Position numbers and translations under genes: made by a program. The notes below the pieces were generated by a model. It was given only the letters and a program-made list of their open reading frames with translations, searched no databases and was not told where the DNA came from. From Candidatus Pantoea haifensis (lineage in GTDB: Bacteria > Pseudomonadota > Gammaproteobacteria > Enterobacterales > Enterobacteriaceae), in assembly GCA_018842655.1 (NCBI GenBank), contig JAGTWN010000004.1, positions 2,480,001 to 2,544,000 on the forward strand: a stretch of 64,000 nt of DNA, in the 5' to 3' direction. Below, one piece after another: positions 51,528-62,525 of the stretch. Within the stretch, counting starts at the first letter, position 1, and each line of letters opens with the position of its first letter.

Positions 51528-51734
51528 TTAGTTGAACTCAAGCTTGAGACGAACAACCTGGCGATTAATTTCAGACATTACGCTCAGATGTTGTTTGTCT
51601 TTAACGCGCGGAATCAAGACTTTTCCCTTGTCGAATTCAAACGCGCCAACGTCCTTGATATATAACCTTCCTTTGAACAGCGTTTTTACGTATTTCGCTA
51701 TTTGTAGTGGATTATAGCGTTGGAAGATCTTCAT
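51528..51734 (-). CDS. ytfK: DUF1107 protein YtfK (SpoT activator)
   Basis: 68 aa, intact and very close to E. coli Ytf[21 protein letters not shown], then [20 protein letters not shown] and [12 protein letters not shown]. In E. coli it stimulates SpoT-dependent (p)ppGpp synthesis under phosphate or fatty-acid starvation. The start at 51734 fits the family; the ORF could be extended upstream by 21 codons, but these are not conserved. Confidence 0.93.
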   Translation of the reverse strand: MKIFQRYNPLQIAKYVKTLFKGRLYIKDVGAFEFDKGKVLIPRVKDKQHLSVMSEINRQVVRLKLEFN

Positions 51735-52050
51735 GCTGTTTAACTCCTGACCATTTATAAGCACGCTTCGCCGTTTCCAAAATAGGTACGAGCCCATGAA
51801 GCGCGAATTGCGGATAAACTATAGAACACTCTGCGCAAGCTGTGTTCCGAAAAATGAACTTTTTTACTGAATTGACACACAATTACAGAATACTCTGTTA
51901 TTGCGTTATCAGAACCCAGTGTAAACCATCGCTTGTTAAATAATTGTGGCATTGCTAACAAACCTGACACCTTTCAAAGACAGCCGCATCATCCCTGCTT
52001 ACTATTGCAATAAAATGACTAACTGGTCAGATCACTCAAGGAACAATGCC

Positions 52051-52614
52051 ATGCGAATAATATCGACAGTGATGGTCACAACTTTAATGATTTCGGTGTG
52101 CAACTTTGCTCAGGCTGATGATCTACATCAAGGCGAACGCGTTCCCGCTGTGGGGGTTAACGACAAGGGCGAACTCGTATGGCAACACAATGAGTTTAGC
52201 TATAAAAACTGGAACAGTGCGCAGCTAAGTGGAAAAGTGCGTGTTATTCAGCATATTGCCGGTCGATCATCAGCAAAAGAGAAGAATGCTGCACTAATTG
52301 AAGCGATAAAAGCAGCGCAGTTTCCTCACGATCGCTATCAAACAACTACTATCGTCAACACTGACGATGCGATCCCCGGCACGGGTATGTTTGTGCGCAG
52401 CAGCATCCAGACGAATAAACAGCATTATCCCTGGTCGCAGTTTGTTGTTGATAATAAAGGCAATGTGCAAAAATCCTGGCAACTTGAACGCGCAAGCTCA
52501 GCGATTGTGGTGTTAGATAAAAATGGTCGGGTGCGTTTTATAAAAGACGGCGCATTATCGCAAGAAGAAGTGCAGCAGGTAATGTCGCTGATAGCGAGTT
52601 TGCTAAAACAGTAA
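52051..52614 (+). CDS. ytfJ: YtfJ family periplasmic protein
   Basis: 187 aa with a signal peptide (MRIISTVMVTTLMISVCNFAQA). Thioredoxin-like fold proteins of this family have GERVPAVGVNDKGELVW, SGKVRVIQHIAGRSSAKEKN and TTIVNTDDAIPGTGMFVRSS, all visible here. No CxxC pair, so a redox role is doubtful; function unknown. Start at 52051 is chosen from the signal peptide and aaggaa site. Confidence 0.92.
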   Translation: MRIISTVMVTTLMISVCNFAQADDLHQGERVPAVGVNDKGELVWQHNEFSYKNWNSAQLSGKVRVIQHIAGRSSAKEKNAALIEAIKAAQFPHDRYQTTTIVNTDDAIPGTGMFVRSSIQTNKQHYPWSQFVVDNKGNVQKSWQLERASSAIVVLDKNGRVRFIKDGALSQEEVQQVMSLIASLLKQ

Positions 52615-52634
52615 GCATTCTGAATATATTGTGC

Positions 52635-52661
52635 CAAAAACGGGAGGCAATCCTCCCGTTG
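52635..52661 (-). terminator. Terminator after cysQ (and ytfJ)
   Basis: Stem aacgggagg/cctcccgtt; on the minus strand followed by tttttgg. Confidence 0.75.
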
Positions 52662-52667
52662 AACGGA

Positions 52668-53411
52668 TTAAAACAGTGAAACGCGGAAGCCCGGATTAAG
52701 GAAAGATTCACGCGGCGCGTAATCCAGCGTTTTGCCCTGCCAGTCATGTACATGCGCACCTGCAGCCATCGCCACCGCATGACCAGCACCGGTATCCCAG
52801 ATATTAGTGGGTCCAAAACGTGGATAAAGCTGCGCTTTACCTTCTGCGACCAGACAGAATTTCAGCGATGAACCGGTGGCAATGGTTTGGTGCTCACCCA
52901 GTTGTTTCAGATACTCTTTCATTTCATCATCATTGCCATGTGAGCGACTGACCACCACCAATGGCGGACGTGCATCCTGCGCCTGAATCTGTACCCGCTG
53001 TCCCGACTCTTCTTTCCAGGCTTTGCCCTCTGCAGCGGAATACATGACGCCTAACGCAGGCGCATAAACCACGCCCAGCACCGGTTTGCCTCGCTCAATC
53101 AGTGCGATATTAACGGTAAACTCGCCGTTGCGTTTGAGGAACTCTTTGGTGCCATCCAGCGGGTCAACCAGCCAGTAACGCTGCCAGTGTTGACGAACCT
53201 CCCAGGCGGGTGGATCTTCTTCTGACAGTACCGGCACATCGGGAGAAAGCTGGCTTAGTCCCTGAATAATAATCTTATGTGCAGCAAGGTCGGCAGCTGT
53301 CACCGGTGAATCGTCTGACTTGTGAGAAACGTCAAGCGGTGCTGCGCCATTATAAACGTGCATGATCGCGTCACCTGCTTCGCGCGCCAGTTGGCAGATT
53401 TGCTCTAACAT
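52668..53411 (-). CDS. cysQ: 3'(2'),5'-bisphosphate nucleotidase CysQ
   Basis: 247 aa, intact. Hydrolyses 3'-phosphoadenosine 5'-phosphate (pAp), a by-product of sulfate assimilation. Inositol-monophosphatase-fold metal motifs: [33 protein letters not shown] and [16 protein letters not shown]. Start ATG at 53411. Divergent from cpdB, as in E. coli. Confidence 0.96.
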   Translation of the reverse strand: MLEQICQLAREAGDAIMHVYNGAAPLDVSHKSDDSPVTAADLAAHKIIIQGLSQLSPDVPVLSEEDPPAWEVRQHWQRYWLVDPLDGTKEFLKRNGEFTVNIALIERGKPVLGVVYAPALGVMYSAAEGKAWKEESGQRVQIQAQDARPPLVVVSRSHGNDDEMKEYLKQLGEHQTIATGSSLKFCLVAEGKAQLYPRFGPTNIWDTGAGHAVAMAAGAHVHDWQGKTLDYAPRESFLNPGFRVSLF

Positions 53412-53704
53412 TTTTCACCTCGGTTTATGCGGCCCTCTACGCAATAACAGCGCCAGACCGGTTCCATTTCAGTAGTTCCGCTGTCCCCGCCGAAAATTCG
53501 GCACTACAGTGGAGCATTTCATAGATATATCAATATCATAGTTCATACCTCATCGCCATGCTTGTGGCGTCGCGCCAAAATCTTAAATCTGCGAGCAGCG
53601 TTCCAAATGCGTCAAAACGTTATATCCATCACGATTTAATCTGACCCTTCATCAGGCATTTACATTAATTTGAGAGCCTACTGTTTTTACCCGCAGGAGA
53701 AAGC

Positions 53705-55641
53705 ATGTTGAAGCATGTGATGTTACTGGCGCTTGGCTTTTCCAGCGCGCTACAGGCAGCAAGCGTGGATTTGCGCATACTGGAAACCACCGATCTGCAC
53801 AGCAACATGATGGATTTCGATTACTATAAGGATACGCCAACCGAGAAGTTTGGTCTGGTACGCACCGCAACTCTGATTCATGCTGCCCGGCAGGAAGCGC
53901 CAAACAGCGTGTTAATCGATAATGGTGACATTATCCAGGGCAGCCCGCTGGGTGATTACATGGCAGCGAAAGGATTAAAGAGGGCGAAATTCATCCCATC
54001 TATAAAGCGATGAATACGCTGAATTACAGCGTTGGAAATCTCGGCAATCATGAGTTCAACTATGGCCTGCCTTACCTGAAAAAGGCACTCTCCGGCGCGC
54101 GCTTCCCTTATATCAACGCCAACGTGATCGAGATAAAAAGCGGTAAGCCGATGTTTACACCTTATCTGATTAAACCCACCGCTGTCGTTGATCGAGACGG
54201 CAAACTTCAGACCCTTAAGATTGGCTACATTGGCTTTGTGCCGCCACAAATCATGGTGTGGGACAGAACGAACCTGCAAGGCAAAGTCCGGGTTGAGGAC
54301 ATCACAGAAACGGCACGCCGTTATGTGCCGGAAATGCGTGCCCAGGGCGCTGATGTCATTATCGCTGTTGCTCATTCAGGCCTGAGCAGCGAGCCTTATC
54401 ACGCCATGGCGGAAAACTCAGTTTACTATCTCAGCCAGGTTGCGGGCATTGACGCGCTCCTGTTTGGTCATGCACATGCGGTTTTCCCCAGCAAAGATTT
54501 CGCGGCCGTTAAAGGGGCGGATATCGCTAACGGTAAGCTAAACGGTATTCCTGCCGTGATGCCGGGGATGTGGGGCGATCATCTTGGCATCATTGATTTG
54601 GTGTTAAATAACCACAGCGGTCGCTGGCAGGTGAGTGAGGCAAAAGCCGAAGCGCGCCCAATTTATGATACAGCGCAGAAAAAGTCGCTGGCCGCCGAAG
54701 ATGCGGCGTTAGTTAACCTGCTGGCTGATGACCATCGTGCCACGCGGGAATTTGTCGCTAAACCCATCGGAAAATCTGCGGATGTCATGTACAGCTATTT
54801 GTCGCTGGTGCAGGATGATCCGACAGTGCAAATTGTTAACAATGCCCAGCGCGCGTATGTTGAACATTTTATTCAGGGCGATCCTGATTTAGGACGTTTG
54901 CCCGTGCTCTCTGCTGCCGCACCCTTTAAAGCGGGTGGACGCAAAAACGATCCTGCCAGTTATGTTGAAGTGGAAAAAGGCCCACTCACCTTCCGTAACG
55001 CAGCCGATCTCTATCTTTACCCCAACACGCTGGTCGTCATGAAAATCAACGGAGCCCAGGTAAAAGAGTGGCTGGAGTGTTCGGCAGGACAGTTTAATCA
55101 AATTGATACCAACAGCAGCAAACCGCAATCTTTGATTAACTGGGATTTTCGCACCTACAACTTCAATGTCATTGACGGGGTGAACTATCAGATTGATGTG
55201 ACGCAACCGGCGCGCTACGACGCGGAATGCCAGATGATAAACCCTGACGCTTCGCGTATTAAACAGCTTACCTGGCAAGGCAAGCCGGTTGATCCAAACG
55301 CGACTTTCCTCGTCGCGACGAATAATTATCGCGCTTATGGCGGCAAGTTTGCAGGTACTGGCGATAGCTATGTTGCGTTCGCCTCACCTGATGAGAACCG
55401 CTCTGTCGTTGCCGCCTATATCAGTGCGGAAACAAAAAAACAGGGGGAAGTGCAACCGCAGGCGGATAACAACTGGCGGCTGGCCCCGATAATGACAGCT
55501 GTTCCACTGGATATCCGTTTTGAAACCGCGCCAGGAGATAAAGCTACTGGCTTTATTCAGCAGCACGCACAATATCCCATGCAGCCCAAAGGCAGCGATG
55601 ATATTGGCTTTGCTTTGTGGCAGGTAGATTTGCAGAAATAA
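53705..55641 (+). CDS. cpdB: Periplasmic 2',3'-cyclic-nucleotide 2'-phosphodiesterase/3'-nucleotidase CpdB, frame break
   Basis: About 645 aa when repaired, with a signal peptide ([18 protein letters not shown]). N-terminal metallophosphatase motifs [42 protein letters not shown] and FGHAHAVFP coordinate the metals. The C-terminal 5'-nucleotidase domain carries [15 protein letters not shown] and [15 protein letters not shown]. The frame breaks at three A (53977-53979); four would give [20 protein letters not shown]. It scavenges extracellular nucleotides. Confidence 0.95.
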
Positions 55642-55647
55642 GAGAGA

Positions 55648-55679
55648 TAAGGGCGACGTAATGGTCGCCCTTAAGTTTT
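55648..55679. terminator. Bidirectional terminator between cpdB and fklB
   Basis: Stem taagggcgac/gtcgccctta with a following agtttta. It reaches the fklB stop codon. Confidence 0.75.
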
Positions 55680-56298
55680 ACAGGATTTCCAGCAGTTCCA
55701 CTTCAAATACCAGGGTGCTGAATGGTGGGATGGATGCGCCAGCGCCACGCTCGCCGTAAGCGAGGTTGTGCGGGATCACCAGTTCCCACTTTGAGCCAAC
55801 TGGCATCAGGGTTAACGCTTCAATCCAACCGGCAATCACGCCGCTTACCGGGAATTCTGCTGGCTCGCCGCGTGCAACCGAGCTGTCAAACACGGTGCCG
55901 TCGATCAGCTTGCCCGTATAGTGAACGCGTACGCGATCCTGACGAGAAGGGATTGGGCCATCGCCTTGAGTGATTACGCTGAACTGCAAACCCGATTCGG
56001 TGCTGCTCACGCCTTCGCGCTGCGCATATTCAGTCAGGAACGCCTGGCCTTGTGCTGCCATAGCTTCAGTGCGCTCACGGCGCACGCCTTCAGCGCGCTC
56101 GTGGACTTCACGCAGGGCGCGATGTACCACATCAACCGGAACTGCCGGCGAGTTCCCTTCCAGCGCGTCGCGCAGGCCCGCGAGCAGTGCTTCTGGCTGC
56201 AGCCCCTGCAGGCCAGATTCCTGCAACTGCTGGCCAACCTGTAAACCAATACCATAACTTGCTTGTGCTTCGACGCTGTCGAAAGAAGGGGTTGTCAT
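55678..56298 (-). CDS. fklB: FKBP-type peptidyl-prolyl isomerase FklB
   Basis: 206 aa, intact. Helical dimerisation N-terminus ([22 protein letters not shown]) and C-terminal FKBP domain with [37 protein letters not shown] and [18 protein letters not shown]. Equivalent to the E. coli 22-kDa FKBP. The start at 56298 equals the E. coli one; the longer frame upstream is not conserved. Confidence 0.96.
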   Translation of the reverse strand: MTTPSFDSVEAQASYGIGLQVGQQLQESGLQGLQPEALLAGLRDALEGNSPAVPVDVVHRALREVHERAEGVRRERTEAMAAQGQAFLTEYAQREGVSSTESGLQFSVITQGDGPIPSRQDRVRVHYTGKLIDGTVFDSSVARGEPAEFPVSGVIAGWIEALTLMPVGSKWELVIPHNLAYGERGAGASIPPFSTLVFEVELLEIL

Positions 56299-56518
56299 CT
56301 TCGTTCCTTTCACTCTCGGATAAATTCGAACCGGCAGCATAGCAGCGCAGGCCGCTGGCGTAAAATGCCCTGCATCAAAGATGACTTTTCGTGATGAAAG
56401 AGAAACAATACGCAGGTCAAATTTATCAATGCTGGCAGGCACTTCCCGCCCGCATTGCCCATACTATAACTATCGACAAGGTTAACCTTGTTAGTCACGC
56501 TGAATAAAGAGAGAAATT

Positions 56519-57178
56519 ATGGGCCAGATCGCCCCACGACGCCGCAGGAAGCGCACACCGCGTATTTTATCCCGGTTGCAAGCCTGGCTGCCTGCGCGCA
56601 CGCCGCAGCATTCTGCCGGAGAGGAGGAACCACGAATGGCTTCAGACGCGTCATCCCGCTTGCCCACCTGGCTTTATCGCCTCTGGCATTTAACGGATCA
56701 TATTCGCTGGATGGATCCGCTCCCCGCTCCCCATCGTCGCGGCATCGTCATCGCGTTACTGGTGGTCTTACTGGCCTTTCTCTGGCCAACAAGCACGCCG
56801 CAATATCCGGTAGAACGACCTGCCACCCCAACGGCGGAGAAAGATGTGCCATTACAGGCAGATATATACAATAACGTACCTGCACAGCAGCCAACGCAGA
56901 CGAAGGCTGATTCTCAGGGCGCGTGGCGCAGTTATACCGTAGCATCAGGCCAGACGCTGGCACAGCTGTTTCGTGACAACGACCTGCCAGTGAATGATGT
57001 GTTTGCTATGGCGCGCGTGGAAGGAAACGATCAGCCGCTCAGTACGCTGCAAAGTGGTCAACGGGTGAAGATTCGTCAGAACGCAGAAGGTGTAGTCACC
57101 GGATTAACCGTTGATGGCGCAAACGGCCCGGTTTTGTTTACCCGTCAACCGGACGGCAACTTTATCCGCGCCCAATAA
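56519..57178 (+). CDS. ytfB: OapA/YtfB-like cell-division-associated membrane protein
   Basis: 219 aa. A basic cytoplasmic N-terminus (about 40 residues longer than in E. coli) precedes LTDHIRWMDPLPAPHRRG, one transmembrane helix (IVIALLVVLLAFLWP), a proline/threonine/glutamine-rich linker, and the C-terminal OapA/LysM-like domain (WRSYTVASGQTLAQLFRDNDLPVNDVFAM). E. coli YtfB localises to the division site and binds glycans. Start ATG at 56519 with an agaga site; shorter starts are possible because the N-terminus is variable. Confidence 0.9.
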   Translation: MGQIAPRRRRKRTPRILSRLQAWLPARTPQHSAGEEEPRMASDASSRLPTWLYRLWHLTDHIRWMDPLPAPHRRGIVIALLVVLLAFLWPTSTPQYPVERPATPTAEKDVPLQADIYNNVPAQQPTQTKADSQGAWRSYTVASGQTLAQLFRDNDLPVNDVFAMARVEGNDQPLSTLQSGQRVKIRQNAEGVVTGLTVDGANGPVLFTRQPDGNFIRAQ

Positions 57179-57180
57179 AC

Positions 57181-57210
57181 AAAAACGCCGGCACAGGGCC
57201 GGCGTTTCTG
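57181..57210. terminator. Bidirectional terminator between ytfB and rplI
   Basis: Stem aacgccggc/gccggcgtt; the minus strand then reads tttgttt, so it ends the rpsF-rplI operon. Confidence 0.85.
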
Positions 57211-57227
57211 CATAACTCAGTAATAAA

Positions 57228-57689
<462 letters not shown>

Positions 57690-57714
57690 TTAAAGTCGTT
57701 ATGGACAGCGGCCG

Positions 57715-58263
<549 letters not shown>

Positions 58264-58269
58264 GATGGA

Positions 58270-58740
<471 letters not shown>

Positions 58741-59049
58741 CCGTGCCCCATTTATCACGGGACACCGCCTGAGAATGCGGCTGAAAAATTGACGCGTAAT
58801 CATACTGATGTAACCCATTAAACTCAAGCGCACATTTCATCAAATCTGGCGTAGCGTGCCAAAAGCTGGCGCATTTTGTGCTATCAGAGGAAATACAAGC
58901 GGTTGGACCGGGATTGTTCAACAGGACTGATAAAGACGTTCAATAGTGCCGGTTGGCGTCATATTAGCGAAGCACTAAACTTTATACAGACGTCAAGGTT
59001 AGCGTGTTGGCGTCCAGCAGAGTGTTTTCCCTGTAGTGAGGAGTCGAGC
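58741..59049. other. Gene-free interval between rpsF leader and the small secreted protein gene
   Basis: No supported gene in about 310 bp. It should hold the rpsF promoter (a tataac near 58735 on the minus strand) and the promoter of the small gene at 59050. Confidence 0.4.
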
Positions 59050-59256
59050 ATGAAAACGTTCGTCATCGCCACTTTACTGGGTCTCTTCCTGTCTCCACCC
59101 GCTCTTGCCAGCAGTGCTGACTGTGCGCAGCAGATAAGAAGTAATACTAGCAACGCGGCTTCAGGCTATGTTTACGTTAATCGACTGGATGCGCCGGGCA
59201 GTATTCATGCCAGTGCCAGCAGTAGTGCGGCGGAACGGTTATCGAACCAGATGTGA
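59050..59256 (+). CDS. Small secreted protein, position of yjfY
   Basis: 68 aa with a clear signal peptide (MKTFVIATLLGLFLSPPALAS) and a short polar mature part (about 47 residues) containing YVYVNRLDAPGSIHASASSS. The location matches E. coli yjfY (YhcN/DUF1471 family), but the usual C-terminal ATYYxI ending is absent, so either the family is different or the gene is shortened. A gaggag site precedes the ATG. Function unknown. Confidence 0.65.
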   Translation: MKTFVIATLLGLFLSPPALASSADCAQQIRSNTSNAASGYVYVNRLDAPGSIHASASSSAAERLSNQM

Positions 59257-59271
59257 TGCCCTGTAACGTAA

Positions 59272-59303
59272 CGGGCTGGTGGCGTGCTATCAGCCCGATT
59301 TCG
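59272..59303. terminator. Hairpin between the small secreted gene and yjfP
   Basis: Stem cgggctg/cagcccg followed by atttcgtt; a moderate terminator candidate for the + strand gene. Confidence 0.5.
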
Positions 59304-60053
59304 TTATAAATAATGTTTGAAAAAAGTCACCAGCGCCGTGAGACCGGACGGGGTAATCTTGTGGCCGATATATTTCTCTGACAGCGACGTCAGATGGCTA
59401 TCCCGTCCCTGTTCACGCAGGGCGTTCGTAAGCCGTGTGGTTTCAGCAAACGGCACAACTTCATCAGCTTCACCATGCCAGAGTAACAGCGGCCGGTTAG
59501 CCAGCTTGTCCAGCATCATGCAGGGATCGTAACCCGCCAGCGGAGCCATGCGTTCGGCGAACTGTGTTTTTTGTTCTGGTGTGCGTGCCACCAGCGGCGG
59601 AAACAGCGTCTGGCTCAGCTGCATAAAATAGCCCGATCCCATCATACAGGCGACGCTATGAATTTGCGGATAACGCGCCATTGCACCCAAAGCGGTCATA
59701 CCGCCCATTGACGCGCCTGCCACCGCAAAACGCGCTTCAGCAATCAGATCTTTTTCGCGCAGCGCCGCTTCCAGGTGCGGCACATCATCAATGTTTTGTC
59801 TGAGAATGTCCCAAAAATGGCTCTGTCGGTATTCGGCATCGCCGTTATAGCGCGCGCCATGCATATCAGCATCAGGCATCACCGCACGAAAACCCGCCTG
59901 CGCTAACGCCACGGCAAAATAGGCATAAACGTCTTTTGATGAGGTGAATCCGTGGTGAAACAGTACGGTTGGCAACCGGGCGTGGCGCTGGCCCGCAGGT
60001 GCTGCGTGAAGGCATTCAATGCCCGCGAACGTTTCCGTATTAAGTTCAATCAT
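59304..60053 (-). CDS. yjfP: Alpha/beta hydrolase (esterase) YjfP
   Basis: 249 aa, intact. Dienelactone-hydrolase-like fold with VLFHHGFTSSKDVYAYFAVAL (oxyanion region), the nucleophile elbow GASMGG, DEVVPF (acid) and a histidine near the C-terminus (KYIGHKI). E. coli YjfP is an esterase with carboxyl-ester activity on small substrates. The start at 60053 follows gcaggagg; an upstream frame of 11 codons is not conserved. Confidence 0.92.
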   Translation of the reverse strand: MIELNTETFAGIECLHAAPAGQRHARLPTVLFHHGFTSSKDVYAYFAVALAQAGFRAVMPDADMHGARYNGDAEYRQSHFWDILRQNIDDVPHLEAALREKDLIAEARFAVAGASMGGMTALGAMARYPQIHSVACMMGSGYFMQLSQTLFPPLVARTPEQKTQFAERMAPLAGYDPCMMLDKLANRPLLLWHGEADEVVPFAETTRLTNALREQGRDSHLTSLSEKYIGHKITPSGLTALVTFFKHYL

Positions 60054-60151
60054 GCTCCCTCCTGCGTGATGGTTAAGACTTGCCATTCAAGTGTACGTTC
60101 TGCCGATTGAAATGCGAGCCTGTTCACATTTCATTTAAATAATTGCAACAC

Positions 60152-60178
60152 TAAACTTTTCTCGCGCCCTGCCGTTGA
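60152..60178 (+). promoter_or_regulatory. FliA (sigma-28) promoter of the second chemoreceptor gene
   Basis: taaacttt, 11 bases, gccgttga: the flagellar sigma consensus with two mismatches and ideal spacing, 36 bp before the start codon. Confidence 0.78.
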
Positions 60179-60213
60179 TCTTGTACCCTCCTAACATAAC
60201 CTTAAGGTAATTT

Positions 60214-62145
60214 ATGAAGCGTCTCTCTCTCAGCGGCCTGAGTCTTGGAGTGAAGCTGTCTGTACTGACGTCTCTCAGCGTTGCGCTGCTTTTGCTCGTG
60301 CTGACACTGACTCAAAGCCACAATGCTTCTCGTCAGCTGGAAAGCCTGGCGATGGATGATATGCACAATCAGGTGCAAGGCATTAGCGAAATGGCGACGA
60401 TGTTTAACGCCACTCTGACCGAAGAAGTCAGTAATTACACCCGTCTTTTCACCAGCTTTCTGCCAAAACGCTTTAGCCGTGACGAAAGTTCCCGCATTCA
60501 GGTCGGTGAATTTTCAACCCCCACGCTGCGAGCCGGACTGAAAACCCTCAATCTTGATCAGACCTCAGTAGATGATTTCACAGAACGGACTGCCGCCGTG
60601 TCGACGATTTTTGTGCGTGACGGTGATGATTTTATTCGTATTTCGACATCACTGAAGAAAGAGGACGGCAGTCGGGCAATCGGTACGCAGCTGGATCGCA
60701 GCAGCGCCGCCTGGAAACAGATTAACCAGGGCGAAATTTATCGCGGTCTCGCCACGCTGTTTGGTCATCGTTATATCACCCAGTATCAACCCGTGAAAGA
60801 TGACAGCGGCACGGTAATCGCCATCCTGTTTGTGGGTGTGCAAATTGATAATCAGTACGCTCTAATGCGCGAAAAAGTGCTGGCGCGTCGTCTGGGTGAA
60901 AGTGGTCATTTCTATGTTCTGAACGGTACGCCAGGAAAAGCACAGGGCCAGTATCTGTTCGATAAGCAACATGAAGGCGATCTGCCAACATGGGACAAGG
61001 CGGTTCAGCAGCAGCTACTGACGCAGCCACAAGGCATTCTGGAAGCCGAGGTTGCAGGTGAAAATAAAATACTGGCCTGGCAGCAGTTGCCTGACTGGAA
61101 CTGGATAATTGTTGGTGAAGTCAGCCGCGCCAGCCTGCTGGCACCGATTATTCATAGCCGTAACGTGTTTATGATCACTGGCCTGCTGTTAGTAATGCTC
61201 TTTGCGCCTGGCTTTGTCTGGTACAGCCGTCGGGCGATTACTCAGCCGTTGCAGCAGGTTATTCAGCTGGCGGAACAATACGCGGCGGGAAATTTACAGT
61301 TTCATCTTGATACCCAACGTAAAGATGAAGTCGGACAGCTGGTGAATGCGATTAACGGCATCGGCGACGGTTTAGAGAAAATTGTTGCTCAGGTGCGCGG
61401 CGCGGCGCAGGAGATTAGCGACGGCACCGACACTATCGCGGCCAGCAGTCTGGATATCAGCGCCCAGATTAGCCGCCAGGCGAGCAGTGTTGAAGAAACC
61501 TCCGCCAGCATGGAGCAGTTTGGCGCCACAGTGGAGCACACCGCTGACAGTTTACGTCAGGCCATGGCTCTGGTTTCAGAAGCGACCAGTATGGTTAATC
61601 ACGGCAGTAAAACTGTAGTGCACTCCGTTAATACAATGTCAGCCATCAAAATTTCTTCGCAGAGCATTGCCGATATAACGCATGTAATCGAGTCAATTGC
61701 TTTTCAGACCAATATTCTGGCGCTTAATGCGGCGGTCGAAGCGGCGCGTGCCGGTGAACATGGTCGAGGCTTTGCCGTGGTTGCCGCCGAAGTGCGTGCG
61801 CTGGCACAACGATCGGCGCAGGCCGCTAAAGAGATTGAGGGTTTGATTGCGACTTCAATCAAAAATGTGTCGGAAGGCCATACCTTGTCGGAGCAAACGC
61901 GTGAAGCGATGGTGAACATCGTGACGCACATTGAGCAGGTTCAGGCGCTGATGGGTGAAATTAACGTTGCTGCGCAGCAGCAGGCGGCGGGGATTGGTCA
62001 GGTCAATCTGGCGATGAACCAGATCAGTCAGGCAACGCATCAGAACAGCGACCTGGTGGCGCAGGCAGAAAGCACCGCTCAGAATCTGAGCCAGAAAGGG
62101 CATCATCTGACACAATTAGTGAGCGTTTTTAACCTCAAATCGTGA
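60214..62145 (+). CDS. Methyl-accepting chemotaxis protein with a double-Cache-type sensor
   Basis: 643 aa, intact. TM1 ([18 protein letters not shown]), a large periplasmic sensor of about 280 residues in the Cache3-Cache2 style ([20 protein letters not shown]-like segment, GHFYVLNG), TM2 ([18 protein letters not shown]), HAMP, then the signalling domain with [22 protein letters not shown] and [20 protein letters not shown]. No NWETF-like tail. Ligand unknown; such sensors often bind small carboxylates or amines. A FliA promoter sits immediately upstream. Confidence 0.93.
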   Translation: MKRLSLSGLSLGVKLSVLTSLSVALLLLVLTLTQSHNASRQLESLAMDDMHNQVQGISEMATMFNATLTEEVSNYTRLFTSFLPKRFSRDESSRIQVGEFSTPTLRAGLKTLNLDQTSVDDFTERTAAVSTIFVRDGDDFIRISTSLKKEDGSRAIGTQLDRSSAAWKQINQGEIYRGLATLFGHRYITQYQPVKDDSGTVIAILFVGVQIDNQYALMREKVLARRLGESGHFYVLNGTPGKAQGQYLFDKQHEGDLPTWDKAVQQQLLTQPQGILEAEVAGENKILAWQQLPDWNWIIVGEVSRASLLAPIIHSRNVFMITGLLLVMLFAPGFVWYSRRAITQPLQQVIQLAEQYAAGNLQFHLDTQRKDEVGQLVNAINGIGDGLEKIVAQVRGAAQEISDGTDTIAASSLDISAQISRQASSVEETSASMEQFGATVEHTADSLRQAMALVSEATSMVNHGSKTVVHSVNTMSAIKISSQSIADITHVIESIAFQTNILALNAAVEAARAGEHGRGFAVVAAEVRALAQRSAQAAKEIEGLIATSIKNVSEGHTLSEQTREAMVNIVTHIEQVQALMGEINVAAQQQAAGIGQVNLAMNQISQATHQNSDLVAQAESTAQNLSQKGHHLTQLVSVFNLKS

Positions 62146-62198
62146 TCTTATGGGACGTTAGCTTACACTTAAACCATCGTCCCAACTAAGGATCAGCT

Positions 62199-62525
62199 AT
62201 GCGTTACGCTTATTTTCTGGCTTTAAGCCTGCTCCTGAGTAGCTGTGCAGCATTTCAGGATACGCCAAAGGCGCCGCCCGCTCCCACCAGCCAGGCGCAA
62301 GAAATTTCGCGCGACCAAAGCAACGGTTTGCCAAAGATTGGCAACATTAGTGTCAACGTGCGTGGTTCACCGGATGATGCCGAACGTGAAATTGCTGCGC
62401 AGGCGAATCGGGCCGGGGCAACCTATTACCAAATTGTGATGCTCAGTGAAACGGTAATGCCAGGCCTGTGGTACAGCACAGCCATTTTGTATGGTGCCTC
62501 AACTGCCACTGGCACGCAGAAGTAA
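62199..62525 (+). CDS. bsmA: Biofilm/peroxide-resistance lipoprotein BsmA
   Basis: 108 aa lipoprotein with lipobox LLSSC (Cys16). The mature DUF1471 (YhcN) domain has LPKIGNISVNVRGSPDDAE and the typical GATYYQIVMLSET. In E. coli (YjfO) it affects biofilm formation and peroxide and acid stress. Its 3' end overlaps the end of aidB by 27 bp on the other strand. Confidence 0.93.
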   Translation: MRYAYFLALSLLLSSCAAFQDTPKAPPAPTSQAQEISRDQSNGLPKIGNISVNVRGSPDDAEREIAAQANRAGATYYQIVMLSETVMPGLWYSTAILYGASTATGTQK

